Of a DNA stretch of 64,000 nt, positions 47,281 through 57,675 are shown piece after piece. Numbering within the stretch: the first letter of the stretch is position 1; every line of letters starts with the position of its first letter. Origin of the DNA: Adiantum capillus-veneris (Eukaryota; Streptophyta; Polypodiopsida; Polypodiales; Pteridaceae); contig CM043970.1 in assembly GCA_014529385.2 (NCBI GenBank), forward strand, positions 40,603,279-40,667,278. Direction: 5' to 3'. Made by a program: the position numbers and the translations under genes. Under the pieces are notes generated by a model. It made no database searches. It was not told the origin of the DNA and saw only the letters and a program-made list of their open reading frames with translations.

Positions 47281-47815
47281 TATTTGATGGCGTATATTTA
47301 TCTTCCTATCGGGAGTGCCTCGCTTGGCTTATGAGCTTGTTCTTTTTCACACATCTTTGGAGGCTCTCTTTGTTCTTCCAAACTTTCTACATGATGAGCA
47401 CTGGAAACTCGTCAAGGTTGCTCACTTGGAGGATATATGTGTGTAATTTCCTCATTGCTTCCTTGCTCTTGTTTGGGATGTTCCTCTCTTGGTGGTGTTG
47501 ATTCTTCTTCCTGTGTATTTGCTTGTTCTCTTTGATGCTCCTCTCTTTGATAGAGATATTCCAATCTTGTCATAGGATCGTTATGTGGGTAGTACATGGA
47601 ATTTTTGGATCGGATGTTGATTCGCTTGGGTGAGGGTTTCCATTTTTCCTTGAAATCTCCTTTGAGACCTCTTTCGAGCTCGAATGCAACGGATTCTCTT
47701 TCTACCCTTGTTGCTCTTTGAGTCGAGTTAGCTCTTCTAGCGGTGCGACGGGGCGTTGTCTTTTCTTGGGCACTTCCTCATCCACTTTAGCTTTTCCTTT
47801 GCTTCTTGTTTTTCT
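47281..47815 (-). pseudogene. Basic and Glu-rich N-terminal-like frame, unknown
   Basis: Minus-strand reading from the edge of the right direct repeat: a Lys/Arg-rich start (TPRRTARRANSTQRATRVER), FELERGLKGDFKEKWKPSP, then MYYPHNDPMTRLEYLYQREE and a Glu/Gln/Pro-rich tail to 47412. It begins only about 20 bp from the repeat, as a gag would from an LTR, but no capsid motif is visible. Confidence 0.4.
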
Positions 47816-47831
47816 TTCTAGATTAGGGTAA

Positions 47832-48790
47832 TGTAACAAAAATTGTATTTTGGTATGAGCTCCATCAAATTTCAATTATTAACATTCATTTTGTAACATC
47901 GATAATGTTTTAAGAAAATAAAATTTGAGGCTGAAAACGTGATTTTTTAAAGGCTAGAGGGATAAAATACTCCGTAATTCTTCAATTGGAGATGCAAATG
48001 TAATGGGAATGATCACGCCAAACTCTAAATGAGCTATATATTTGCAAAACATTCAAAAACCATTAAGAACATATCTATGTGATTTAAAACTCATTTAAGT
48101 AGATGGATTAATTGTAATTAGTTAATGCTTACGATAAAGGTTTAATGCTTACGATGAAGTTGACGGATTAGATGAAATGTAGAAAAAGTAATCATCAATG
48201 TCAATGTTGCAAAAGGAAATGAACGATTTGGACTTGTTTGCTTAAATGCTCTTTATTTATGTTTCAAAGTGTATGAATAAACAAAGACACAAATTTGCGG
48301 CCACTATGTCTCCCACACGTATTGAGTAGGCTTGCTATCTACTTTAGAGTGATGTGCTAGTTACAATGATTAATACACTTGTGATAACCTTGCCTTCAAA
48401 ATGCTAAGTAGATTGATTATCTACTACGGAAAGATGTCAATGTGCTACCCAATGGAGCTAGTTCACCTTCCATTGTATATATGCTTAGTCAAGGACGACT
48501 ATGATTTCAAGGGAGAGATAATGTCACTAAATTTAATTTTGGTCTGCTTAGATGATTTTATCTCTATAATTGGCTAATTCAAATAGAGAAAATAGAAAGT
48601 GGAAGGAGCAAGATTATGAAGATGGCATAAGGTGCATTTCGGACCTTAGGATGCCAGGGTGAAGCAACCATCAATGGTGCCAATGCAATTAGTCTAAGGT
48701 GCATCTCAAGACCTTAGGGTGCCAAAAGGATGATGCAACCTTTAGAAATTCTCTTCGTAATCAAATGTGCTTTATAAGACCAATTAAGCT
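47832..48790. mobile_element. Long direct repeat, right copy (LTR-like)
   Basis: Partner of 42621-43550. Similarity is lost at about 48790 (AAATGTGCTTTATAAGAC, matching AAATGTGCCTTTATGGGAC at about 43510). On the plus strand AGATTAGGGTAA precedes its TGTAAC start, vaguely like a polypurine tract. Confidence 0.6.
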
Positions 48791-49014
48791 TGAAGGTGGA
48801 ATGATCGCTATTGTTCAACATAGTTCTTTGTGAGTTGATTCGACTCCCCAACTTGAGAATCCTCCACAAAGTGCACATGAAGAAGACCTTTTTTTATTGG
48901 TTGGCTATAATTGAGTAGTTTCTAGTTAGTATATACCTGTGGATCCTCCCAATAGCCTCGATGCAATAGCTAACACTATTTTTTCCACTTGGCCCTGAAC
49001 TTGTTGCCCCTAAC

Positions 49015-50200
49015 TTGGATGCAGTAGCCATGTCTACCACAATGGAGGCTCTAGGGCTGGATGAGCCCATGAAGGATCATAGAAGAGGAAAACAATCACA
49101 TGTACAACAATTAGTACCAAATGACACTTATCTTTCATCTAAATCTTCATCAAGAGCCAAAACATCCACTAGGTCAAAAGGCTTACTCTTTGAGGAACTT
49201 CCCCTGAGTTGGTTGCAACAAGCATATGTCAACTTCCCAGTGATCAGGCACTAGCTCTTGAGGTTTCTATGCTCCAAGATGCTATTTCTTCTTCAATAAT
49301 AAAGACACCTTTGTGAGCCATTCATCAAAAGCCATTCAAGGAAGTAAGCCTAAGTGACATAGATAATCCTAGCCATGTTCTCCTAGTAGCATGGTTGTTA
49401 GACCACCCACAACTAATAGACCAAGTAGTCTCTTTTATTGAATTATTCAAAAATTCTTTTCCTTGGACTTTTTGTGATCTAGAAGGCATACCCTCTGAAC
49501 TACGCATCCACAGTATACCACTTCTCAATGGAGCTAAAACGAGTAGAGGCTAGCCATATAAGTTGAATCCAAAGTATGCAAGCATGGTAAAAAAAGAGTC
49601 GTAGAAGATGCAAGAGGCAAGCATCATTGTTCTTGTGGAGCATTGTGAGTGTCAAACCCTAGTGTTAATAGCTCCCAAAGAGCAGTCTAATAAAATGGCA
49701 TTTTTGTGCTAGCATCTCTACAAGATGGGTTAAAAGAGTCTTAGAGGATGTGACCAAGCATGCATTGTATAGTTTTATGGATGGGCTCAATAGCTACAAT
49801 TAGGTGTCCATCTACATAGAACACCAACTCAAGACAACATTTGTGACATTGTGGGGTACTTTCACCGACACAAACATGGCATTTGGGATCAACAATGCTC
49901 CACCTTTGTTCATGGACACATTCTACATCATTTTTTCTTCTCTATGTACATAGCATCTCAAGATCTTCATGGATGATTTTTCCACCTTGTCCAATGTTCA
50001 ATGTATAACACCAGGACAAATTGAACAAGCTTCTATCATAGCTCTCTTCAGTATTGCAAATGTGTCAGGAAGCACGCTCAAGGTAAATCCTAATAAATGT
50101 CACTACCACATGTTAACGATCCATGGCTCCATATTTATCATAGTCTCAAGTCATAAAATATCTATTAGGAAATGGTTTCCATCAATGCGCAACTTCTATT
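49015..50200 (+). pseudogene. Ty3/gypsy RT fragment, plus strand
   Basis: Plus-strand translation with frameshifts: EVSLSDIDNPSHVLLVAWLL (49340-49400), then FKNSFPWTFCDLEGIPSELR and a PLLNGAKTSR..YKLNPKYAS stretch (49450-49580), the typical region before gypsy RT; WGTFTDTNMAFGINNAPPLF (49853-49915) and FMDDFSTLSN (49965-50000), the FMDD catalytic box; VNPNKCHYHMLTIHG ends it at about 50130. The frame 49015-49254 in front is hydrophilic and likely pol sequence. This family differs from the Tat-like elements earlier in the window. Confidence 0.7.
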
Positions 50201-50644
50201 TTGTTTGTATTGTTGTGCATACTTTTGACACCCAACTTTTTGTACATTTGTATATATGTGCATAGCAGTGCTCCTTAGTATGTTTTTTGAGGTCCTATTT
50301 GTGAGTCAAACTCATGTAAGAACTAAGTGAAGTTTAGAAACCTACAAGTTTTTTGTCATGGTGTCTCTCTCATGCTTTTTCATGCCAATATTTGCCCTCG
50401 ACTAGTCTTGTCCATGTGTAGTCGTGCTCTGGAAGCCTTCTATTAGCATCAATTTTGCATATAATTCTGTGCAATTTGGGATTTTTTCATGTTCATCACT
50501 TTTATTAATAAGATCATAGATTATTTTTCAAGCTTTAGAGAATGTCTTTTGAAGGTGTCATTTACAATATACACTATGTTTCCTATAGTGTGCAAGATAT
50601 GCCAGCCTGTAGGAAATTTGGTGTAGAGGTAGTCATGGAGGTGT
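50201..50644. other. No gene recognised
   Basis: T-rich stretch between the gypsy RT fragment and the gag-only element; no motif. Confidence 0.4.
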
Positions 50645-51458
50645 TGGATGGGGAGAAAGGGGAACACACCCGGAACCCAAACAGTTTGCCTCTCTATAGG
50701 ATAATCACTACACCACGATCCACTAGAGTTCACATTCAAAACTCGCACAATCGAGAGCAATCCACACCAATCCGGCCCGTTTACGATCGTGCCGCAACAC
50801 ACACCGCTCTCTCTTTCTCTCTCACACACACAGAAGCCCGGGGAGGTACACACATCTCCAACACTGGCACCAGATTTTTGAAACATGGCAAAGAGGAAAC
50901 GGGGGAAAGATGGAACAAATGAAACCAAAATTTGATATGATCAGCTTCGATTATGACAAAAAACCTTGTCAATACAACCATGAAAAACTGCTACAACCTG
51001 CTCGGCATGGAGACCTCGAGCAACAAATAAAAAACCTGCCATCTCCGGTTTTACCACTCGTGCACCTCTCCTCGCTGAGAGCACGGCAATCAAAACATGA
51101 CTATGGTGGCACCTCTGCTCCAAAAGGAAACCCGCCTCTAGGTCGATGGCTCCACCTTGAGCAAAAAAAATGGCACCCCGAGCTTCTTCTTCCTCTTTTG
51201 TCACGCTCGGCTCCCTAGGAGCGCGCCCAAACTTGCAAAAAACCGGCCTTCTTTCTTCCCCGCCGCTCTCCAAGAGCTTGCTCTCCAAAAATTGCAAAAA
51301 CAGGAGGCCCCCTTGGGCGTGTGACAGCCTCTCCCAATTTAGCACCCCACTTTTTTTCTCCACCACTGCAAGTGATCCCCCCCTGCTCTTTCGGGCTTGA
51401 TTTCGCTTGAGACCCAAGTTACCAACCACGTGAACAACTTTCCAAGGCAAGCGGGGCA
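50645..51458 (-). mobile_element. 3' LTR of the gag-only retroelement (minus strand)
   Basis: Pairs with 54973-55554. Shared order: AGGGGAACACACCCGGAACC, CACTAGAGTTCAC, CAATCCGGCCCGTTTACG, a CT/CA tract, CTTCGATTATGACAAAAAAC, GGAGACCTCGAGCAACAAAT, GCTCCACCTTGAGCAAAAAA and GGCAAGCGGGGCA at the end. Plus-strand ends TGGATGG and GGGGCA are LTR-like. It is 814 bp and contains a 235-bp GC-rich part (about 51177-51411) absent from the other LTR. Confidence 0.75.
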
Positions 51459-53344
51459 CCGATGGTGCCAGCGATGCACCCCATGTTCCCCCCCAAAAGT
51501 GTTGGGCCCTTACGGGTGCGGGACCAACCCCCACAAGGAAACCACATCGTCACCACCAACAACCTCACACCACCCGCGGGCACCATTGACTCGCCAAAAC
51601 CACCCAAGAGCCGAGCGTGCAACCATTGCAGCGCCCAATAGGCGCGCCATAGCCCCCAGCGCTCCCAGAGCTCCACTTCATTGCTTTGATACCCCAAATG
51701 GGTGCCCCATGCGGCCCTTACACCCCTTGCCTAGCTTCCCCTCTTGCACATATCGGGCCTTTGAGTGCCACATGGCACCTCCTCGCCAGTTGAATCTTCA
51801 CCCTCCCTTAAGAACTCCACAAAGGTTCACCAAAAACCTCCTTTTTTCTCCCATTTCCCATGCATGTCATCTCCTGCTCAAGGACTTGGTCACCGAGCTG
51901 ACAAGACCATTTGGAAGCCACCATTCTCGACTCAAAACTCCCTCGTCTTGGACCCCTTTTGGCTTTGACGAGCCCGCCAACCAGTGCGATCAAAACTCCC
52001 AACAAACACCTACGACCATCTCTGAGCAACTGCACCCAGATTTCCAACTGCTACATCTTTTCTCTCTAGGCTCTGTTTGACAAGCATTCAATTGTTTCCG
52101 AGTCCGTATGATGCATACCTCGCTCTAGAACTCTGTCGAAGTCCAAAAAATATCAGATGGCATGGCTCCCCACGCGGTCAGGTGGGCATCAACCTAGCCC
52201 CCGGCAAAATTTCATCTGGCCATAACTCGCAATCCATAACTCCGATTTGCAATTTGAAAAGACAGATATGCTCCACAAATCAAGCACTACACGCCATACA
52301 CTGACATCACCTTGGGCCACCTGTCCCTAGCTGTCGTGTCCGGCAAGGATCTACAATATACCACACCTTCAAACTCCAATATCTTGGGCTTTGTAGCTCG
52401 GTTTGATGAGCCATCTGGACCTGCTCCTTTAGCACTTCAAGCTCTACACATCTGGCCCAAAAAATTGCATTTAGATCAACCTTCATCTGCCACCCTATCT
52501 GGAGCCTTTTTGGCCTAATAAACCACATAAAGCATACATCTCCGTTGCCACTTGCCTGCACAAGTTCTTCCCATCTACTCTAGCCCTTTGCCACGCATCT
52601 ATAAGCATACATATCACTGTATGTGCCCTCTGCTAGGGTCAACACACTTTGGCTGCACCATCATTGCCCTACCCCCTTGTTGAACATTTATGTTCAACCA
52701 AAAAACAGCTTTCTTCTTCTACTTGTTGCAAAAACTGACAAGCACTACTAGCAGACCAGAACAACCACCATATGTACAAGGCCCCACTCCTACCAACTAC
52801 TGCCAAACCTCAAGTGGGTTGCCCCACCCCCTGCATCACATAGCTTCCGTCTGGGTCAAAAACTTGACATTGACTCCTTCCATCCATCTGTAGCACCCTC
52901 CAATAGTGCTTCACCCATGTCCGCAACTAGCCATGCACACAATATGCCCAAACTACCTTCACACTTCTTCTCACTTTTACCTGCCTCATCAAATTTCAGC
53001 CTTCAGCCCATTAACACCTCGGCATACCACTTTGTACCAACCAATGCACCTGGCATTTCAATCACACCATCCGCATCAACCAACAGTTCTGACCCTCCCT
53101 CCCAACCATGTAAAGCAGATTTCATCTCCATGGAACTCCATACCTGGCAAATAACATACCTCACTGCTGCACTCACAAGCATACACTTCAACCATGTACT
53201 GCATACCTCTTTAGACAACTTGGGCTCACCCTTGACACCTCCTTTCCTCTCCATAGAGCATGTTTGATGCATTGGACCCTCCACATGTAAAGGGATCAAC
53301 CCTTGCATAACCTATACCCTGGTCAAAGCCTCATCCACAAGCAC
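51459..53344 (-). other. Long internal non-coding part of the gag-only element
   Basis: Strongly C-rich on the plus strand (G-rich on the minus strand). Open frames such as 51397-52080, 52917-53267 and 52307-52561 have no motif and are compositional. A pol gene would be expected here in an autonomous element, but no RT, RNase H or integrase motif is found in any frame. Confidence 0.55.
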
Positions 53345-54960
53345 TTACATCTCTTCATCCACGGCATCCTCGGCATCATCAAAGCCCCAATCAGCTTCAC
53401 TTCCACAGCATACCTGGTCCAAAAGGCCCACATCTATGACATCAGCATGGCAATTCATAGGCACCTCCAGCTGCTTCTCACCTTGGTCAACATCCATCAC
53501 TTCATGGGCTTCAAAAATATGCCCAACCCCCTTGGTTTCCGCATCATCACCATCCTCCTGCAGACTTGGTAGGCCAGCTTGGCTACCCATAGACTCAGAC
53601 TTTGCAGAGCCTTGAACCAATTGTACCTCCATAGCCATTTCCAATGCTACTTTCATCAACATGGCCACCAATAGAGTATTGCATGTCACCTTTGATAGCA
53701 TATCCTCTTTCACTTGCTTGGGCACCTCAACCTGTTCTTCTTCCACAATGGTTACAACCACATTATTAGACACATAATCAGGCAACTTTACCTTTACTAG
53801 CACCGGCCTATTAGACTCGAGCTCCTCGTCATAGGATGAGGGCTCATCCGATCCATCTTCATCACTTGCCTCCCAGAAATTGGAACTAGACTCTCCATCC
53901 TCATCAGCATCATACACTGACTCAATATCAGCATCTTCAACAGTCTACTGCTCCACAAAAGTTTGACCATCGTCTAGGCTTTGCACACTTCCTTCATCTC
54001 CTTCTGAATCCTCGCCTTCTGCAACTTAATTGCTATTTGCTACCTTCTCATGCAAGCTTTCCACAAGAATAGGCTCTACCTTCTTAATCTGCTCTAGAAA
54101 CCTAACACATGCTTCCTCTTTGGCACACTGACTCACTTCAACAAGGGGCTTATCCTTCTTGAAAATCTCGTCCATCACTGGCACATGCACACCATGAACT
54201 AGAAACTTCCAAGAAACAATTGTTGACCTTACCTCAACAGGCTTTGCATCTTGTACATTTGGCACTGCCTTTGATTGAACCATAGAATAATGTGCTAGCC
54301 TTGAAACAAGAAAATAATCTGTAGGCTTCAACAAACCCAGCTCCAACTTCCGCTTCACTTTTCTGCTCTTCATCTTGGATAGATACACCATGTCTTCATA
54401 GGTATCAGCACCATCTTCCACCTTATCCTTGATTCTTGAATGCAAGCACTCAAGAAGCCTTGAAAACTTCAAAAACTGATTGCCTTTCACCCCAGTGGCG
54501 ACCTCTAACTGCTTCCAACGTGCTTCAAACTACTCGAGAAAAATAGAAAAATCTTCACTTACGTCTTGGCGTACCGCTTTCAGCTTAGCACCAGCCTCCG
54601 TCAAGGTGACCACTTCTCAAAATTTCTCAAAAAACTTCCTTTGCAATTCCTGCCATGAACTTCAACCATTAGACTTCAAATCATCATACCAAACCTTTGC
54701 ACGTCCGTGCATCAGCAGCGGCACCGTCCGCAACTTTTCCGCATCTGTCAACATATGCATCAATAGCATCCACAATTCAAAATTTGCTAACCAGTCTTTA
54801 GGTTCTTCAATACCTGTAAATAGGGGGCCAAAGCTCGGCTCCATCATCTCTGCTATCTTCCAACACAACCACAAGATACTTTCACCATGCGCCGACTGCT
54901 CATCAGCTTTCAAACACCTGCTTCAACCTTCAAATTGGAGCATCAGCGCTCCTCAGTGGG
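53345..54960 (-). pseudogene. Gag of a non-autonomous LTR retrotransposon
   Basis: Minus strand. 54662-54913 has EPKDWLANFELWMLLMHMLT and EKLRTVPLLMHGRAKVWYDD, the PF03732 gag signature (A/W..W, LxGxAxxWY). After a stop, ELQRKFFEKFxEVVTLTEAG and DFSIFLE continue the fold, 54026-54490 is open (KGNQFLKFSRLLECLHSRIK, then a basic region KSRKVKRKLELGL), and 53345-53917 is an acidic, Asp/Glu/Ser-rich tail ending at a stop. Total length is about 535 codons with only about four stops. No zinc knuckle and no pol follow, unlike usual gypsy gag. Confidence 0.75.
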
Positions 54961-54967
54961 GGCACCA
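54950..54967 (-). promoter_or_regulatory. Putative primer-binding site of the gag-only element
   Basis: On the minus strand, five bases inside the 5' LTR end, the sequence reads TGGTGCCCCCACTGAGGA. It starts with TGG, as a site complementary to a tRNA CCA end must; the tRNA is not identified. It fixes the element on the minus strand, in agreement with gag. Confidence 0.55.
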
Positions 54968-54972
54968 GAAGA

Positions 54973-55554
54973 TGGATGGAGGGAAAGGGGAACACACCCG
55001 GAACCCAAACAATTTGCCTCTCTATAGCCCAAGATAATCACTACACTGTGGTCCACTAGAGTTCACCTTCAAAACTCGCACAATCGACAGCAATCCACAC
55101 CGATCCGGCCCGTTTACGACTGTGCCACAGCTCACACTGTTCTCTCTTTCTCTCTCACATACACAGAGGCCCAGGGAGGTACACACATCTCCAACACCAG
55201 CACCAGATTGTCGGAACAGAGCAAAGAGAAAAGGGGGGAAAGATGGAAGAAACGACACCAGAAATTGATATGATCTACTTCGATTATGACAAAAAACCCT
55301 TGTCTATACAACCACAAAAAAATGCTACAACCTGTTCGGCATGGAGACCTCGAGCAACAAATAAAAAACCTACCATCTCCGGCTTTAGCACTTGTGCGCC
55401 TCTCCTCGTTGAGAGCATGGCAACCAGAACACGACTATGGTGGCACCTCTGCTCCAAAAGGAAACCCACCTCTAGGCCGATGGCTCCACCTTGAGCAAAA
55501 AAAATGGCACCCAAGTTACCAACCACGTGAACCACTTTCCAAGGCAAGCGGGGC
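54973..55554 (-). mobile_element. 5' LTR of the gag-only retroelement (minus strand)
   Basis: 582 bp, about 90% identical to 50645-51458 outside the 235-bp gap. The junction at 55508 (GGCACCCAAGTT) lies where the left LTR has GGCACCCC and, 235 bp on, GACCCAAGTT, so a deletion between short ACCC repeats is the simplest explanation. No 5-bp target duplication was found (ggtgt at left, ccgct at right). Confidence 0.75.
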
Positions 55555-55639
55555 ACCGCTGCTACATGAGTCCACAATTATGAATATCTCTCATAGTGGG
55601 ATCATTACTGCTCTGGGATTCGCAAGACACGCCATGCGA

Positions 55640-56313
55640 GCTTCCACCCTCATCTTCAAGATGTGGAATGGTGGAAACCTCAACCCCACTGGTTAGAGAG
55701 ACTCCAAAAGGAAGGGAAGAATGTGGCCATAAGCAAGGGTTTCCAAGACCTCGAGGGGACTGTTGAAGCCGTCAAGCAGAATATATGGCCTATCATTAAT
55801 GGATTGCTCCGAACCTTCATCTTTTTGCACGCGAATACCCATGACTCACAATAATGTTCATGGAAGTAATATCTTGCTTCATTTTGGTATCGTTGGAGTA
55901 TATGTGGGCGTATGTGATTGGGGTAGTGCAACCTTGTTCCCCCACAGAGAACACATTTCTGAAGTTGCCAGATCTTCTCCCATCGACAAGGGAAACCTGG
56001 AGCAAGCGATATTGGTGGGTGGCTCCCAAATGTATATCCACAAATCCTTCAGTCTGGGTCCAATCTACACGTGCAACCAAGATATCTATTCCCTTTGTAA
56101 ATTCATTCAAGAACTCCTTAAAATTTACATAAGGATGATGACACTAATTATATCGCTTTCCTCATACGCTTTCAAGAAGTCCTACGCACTTGTGTATCTC
56201 CCAATCCCACCCAATGCAAGTCCTCACATGATCTCCTCAACATGTTACAAGGCATTAATCGTGTTGGTCGCACGCTCCCAGATAGTGCAAACTTGAGGCC
56301 ATCCAATGATTGA
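55640..56313 (+). pseudogene. Protein-kinase-like pseudogene, C-lobe
   Basis: Three frames joined by two frameshifts carry an ordered kinase C-lobe: LLRTFIFLHANTHDS (helix E, 55800-55848), HNNVHGSNILLHF (catalytic loop HxDxxxxN with Asp replaced by Asn, 55844-55880), YVGVCDWGSAT (magnesium-binding DFG in the form DWG, about 55897-55930), CNQDIYSLCKFIQELL (helix F DxxSxG region with G replaced by C, 56070-56120), and FQEVLRTCVSPNPTQCKSSH (helices G-I, subdomain XI Arg replaced by Cys), ending at a stop at 56311. The N-lobe (Gly loop, VAIK Lys) is not seen. The protein would not be an active kinase without the catalytic Asp; frameshifts also make it a pseudogene here. Confidence 0.6.
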
Positions 56314-56558
56314 AATCATACCTTGTAATTTGAGAATGTATCTATACTTTGCAATGAAATAGTTTTGTCTTGTCTCATGTCCATTGTCTTGAAATTTCAT
56401 GTTATTTTATTACATTGGTGTTGTCAAAGTGATGAGAGAGATGTGAATTTCAAAATTGTGTATGTTGAACATTGATTGTATCATCAATTGTAGTTTTTTG
56501 ATCAATGTGTATCTAACATTTCAATCTAATATTTTATTATTGTGTGATTCGACAGGAA
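56314..56558 (+). other. Intron-like AT-rich spacer
   Basis: 245 bp, T-rich, beginning near a CTT|GTAATTT (56325) and ending TTATTATTGTGTGATTCGACAG|GAA (56555) like a plant 3' splice site directly before the ATG of the next ORF. It could be an intron in the 5' leader of the downstream ORF or joining it to the kinase-like gene. Confidence 0.4.
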
Positions 56559-57357
56559 ATGGCAGCCCCATACGCTCCTCCTAATGTCGATGGTGAGCTC
56601 GATCACGAGGAGTCTCAACGCATCCTCAGAAACGAGAGCCAGCGTTATGGGACTCAAGACCTCTCTGTATTCTTTAGCGAGGTTGCGGAGCCCAAGGGTT
56701 TGGAGGGCGAACCAATGAAATTGGAGGACGTACACAAGTGCTGTCCCTCCTTTTTTTTGAAAGACGTACTGTTCAGGAGATTAGGTCGCGCCAAGGCAAT
56801 GGCACCTTTAAAAATATCAGATTCGCAACACAAAGGGCTAGCGCGTGTGTTGCTTCTATGCTTCATTCAAAAGGAGTGCAATCTACCTAATAATAATCAA
56901 GTTGCCATCTACTTCATCCAGCAAGTCTTCATGCAAGATATAATGAAGAAGCACGTCCTTTGGACAGACCGTCCTTTCAACGCTAGTGTTGGACTTGAAA
57001 GAGCTAAAGAAAGGGCACAAGCATGTCGTGGGGAGGCATATCCACCTGCACAAAAGAGGCCAGTGGTGCTCGTACCAGAAGAGAATGAACAAAGTGTTAA
57101 TATCGTGTCTCAGGGGGCTACACTAGCCAGCCAAGGAGAGAGCATTCTCTCGCTACAAGAGAAGTTGGCAGCCAAAGAAGCAAAAGTAGTTGTTTTATCG
57201 AGAAAAACTTGTCAGATACAAACCGCAATATGGTCCCCTGTCTCCCCTGCCTGAGGAGGCAGGACCAAGTCATGAGGCAAATATTCAAGAAACGGTGGAG
57301 ATGCTTGAGGAAGCATTGAACGCAAATCTTGAAGAAGTGGTGGATATCACAATTTCT
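56559..57357 (+). CDS. Unknown ORF, ~230 codons, with coiled-coil end
   Basis: Not recognised. The first ATG is at 56559 (MAAPYAPPNVDGELDHEESQ) directly after an AG splice-site-like sequence. Residues 1-75 are acidic; residues 80-150 (MAPLKISDSQHKGLARVLLL, then VAIYFIQQVFMQDIMKKHVL) are helical and better balanced; residues 155-236 are Ala/Glu/Lys-rich with a probable coiled coil (LQEKLAAKEAKVVVL). The open frame ends at 57252, but the next frame continues protein-like as LPEEAGPSHEANIQETVEML to a stop at 57357, so one base was probably lost near 57210. It might be the 3' part of the same transcription unit as the kinase-like sequence. Confidence 0.5.
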
Positions 57358-57675
57358 TAAAGACATTGTAGACTATAGTTGGAAATTTTAATGGTAAATT
57401 GCCCCATCCTTTTTTGAGATGCATTGTATTCTCTCTATGTTTAAGGCAATGAATTCGTTTTGGAGTTGCTAATTGATGACTTTGTTGAGAATTTGGTTTG
57501 TAGATGTCATTTTGTTTAGGATGTGTTAATGTTATTTTATTTGGTTGCCACATCATGTCCTCAATACTTATGTTTATGCGAACGCTCCTCAATATTTTAA
57601 AAAAACTTAATTGAGAAAACTTATCCATTAGATGCTACAGTGAGATAGAGTAGATACATTATCATGAAAAGATGT
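57358..57675. other. AT-rich spacer, no gene seen
   Basis: T-rich sequence that could be the 3' untranslated part of the upstream ORF; no motif. Confidence 0.4.

Noticed and set aside
51397-52080. 227-codon plus-strand Pro/Thr/His-rich ORF
   Set aside because: Stop-poor because of C-rich composition; antisense to the internal part of the gag-only element and without a motif.
52690-53572. Several plus-strand ORFs of 67-116 codons
   Set aside because: Shadows of the C-rich internal region and of the minus-strand gag tail.
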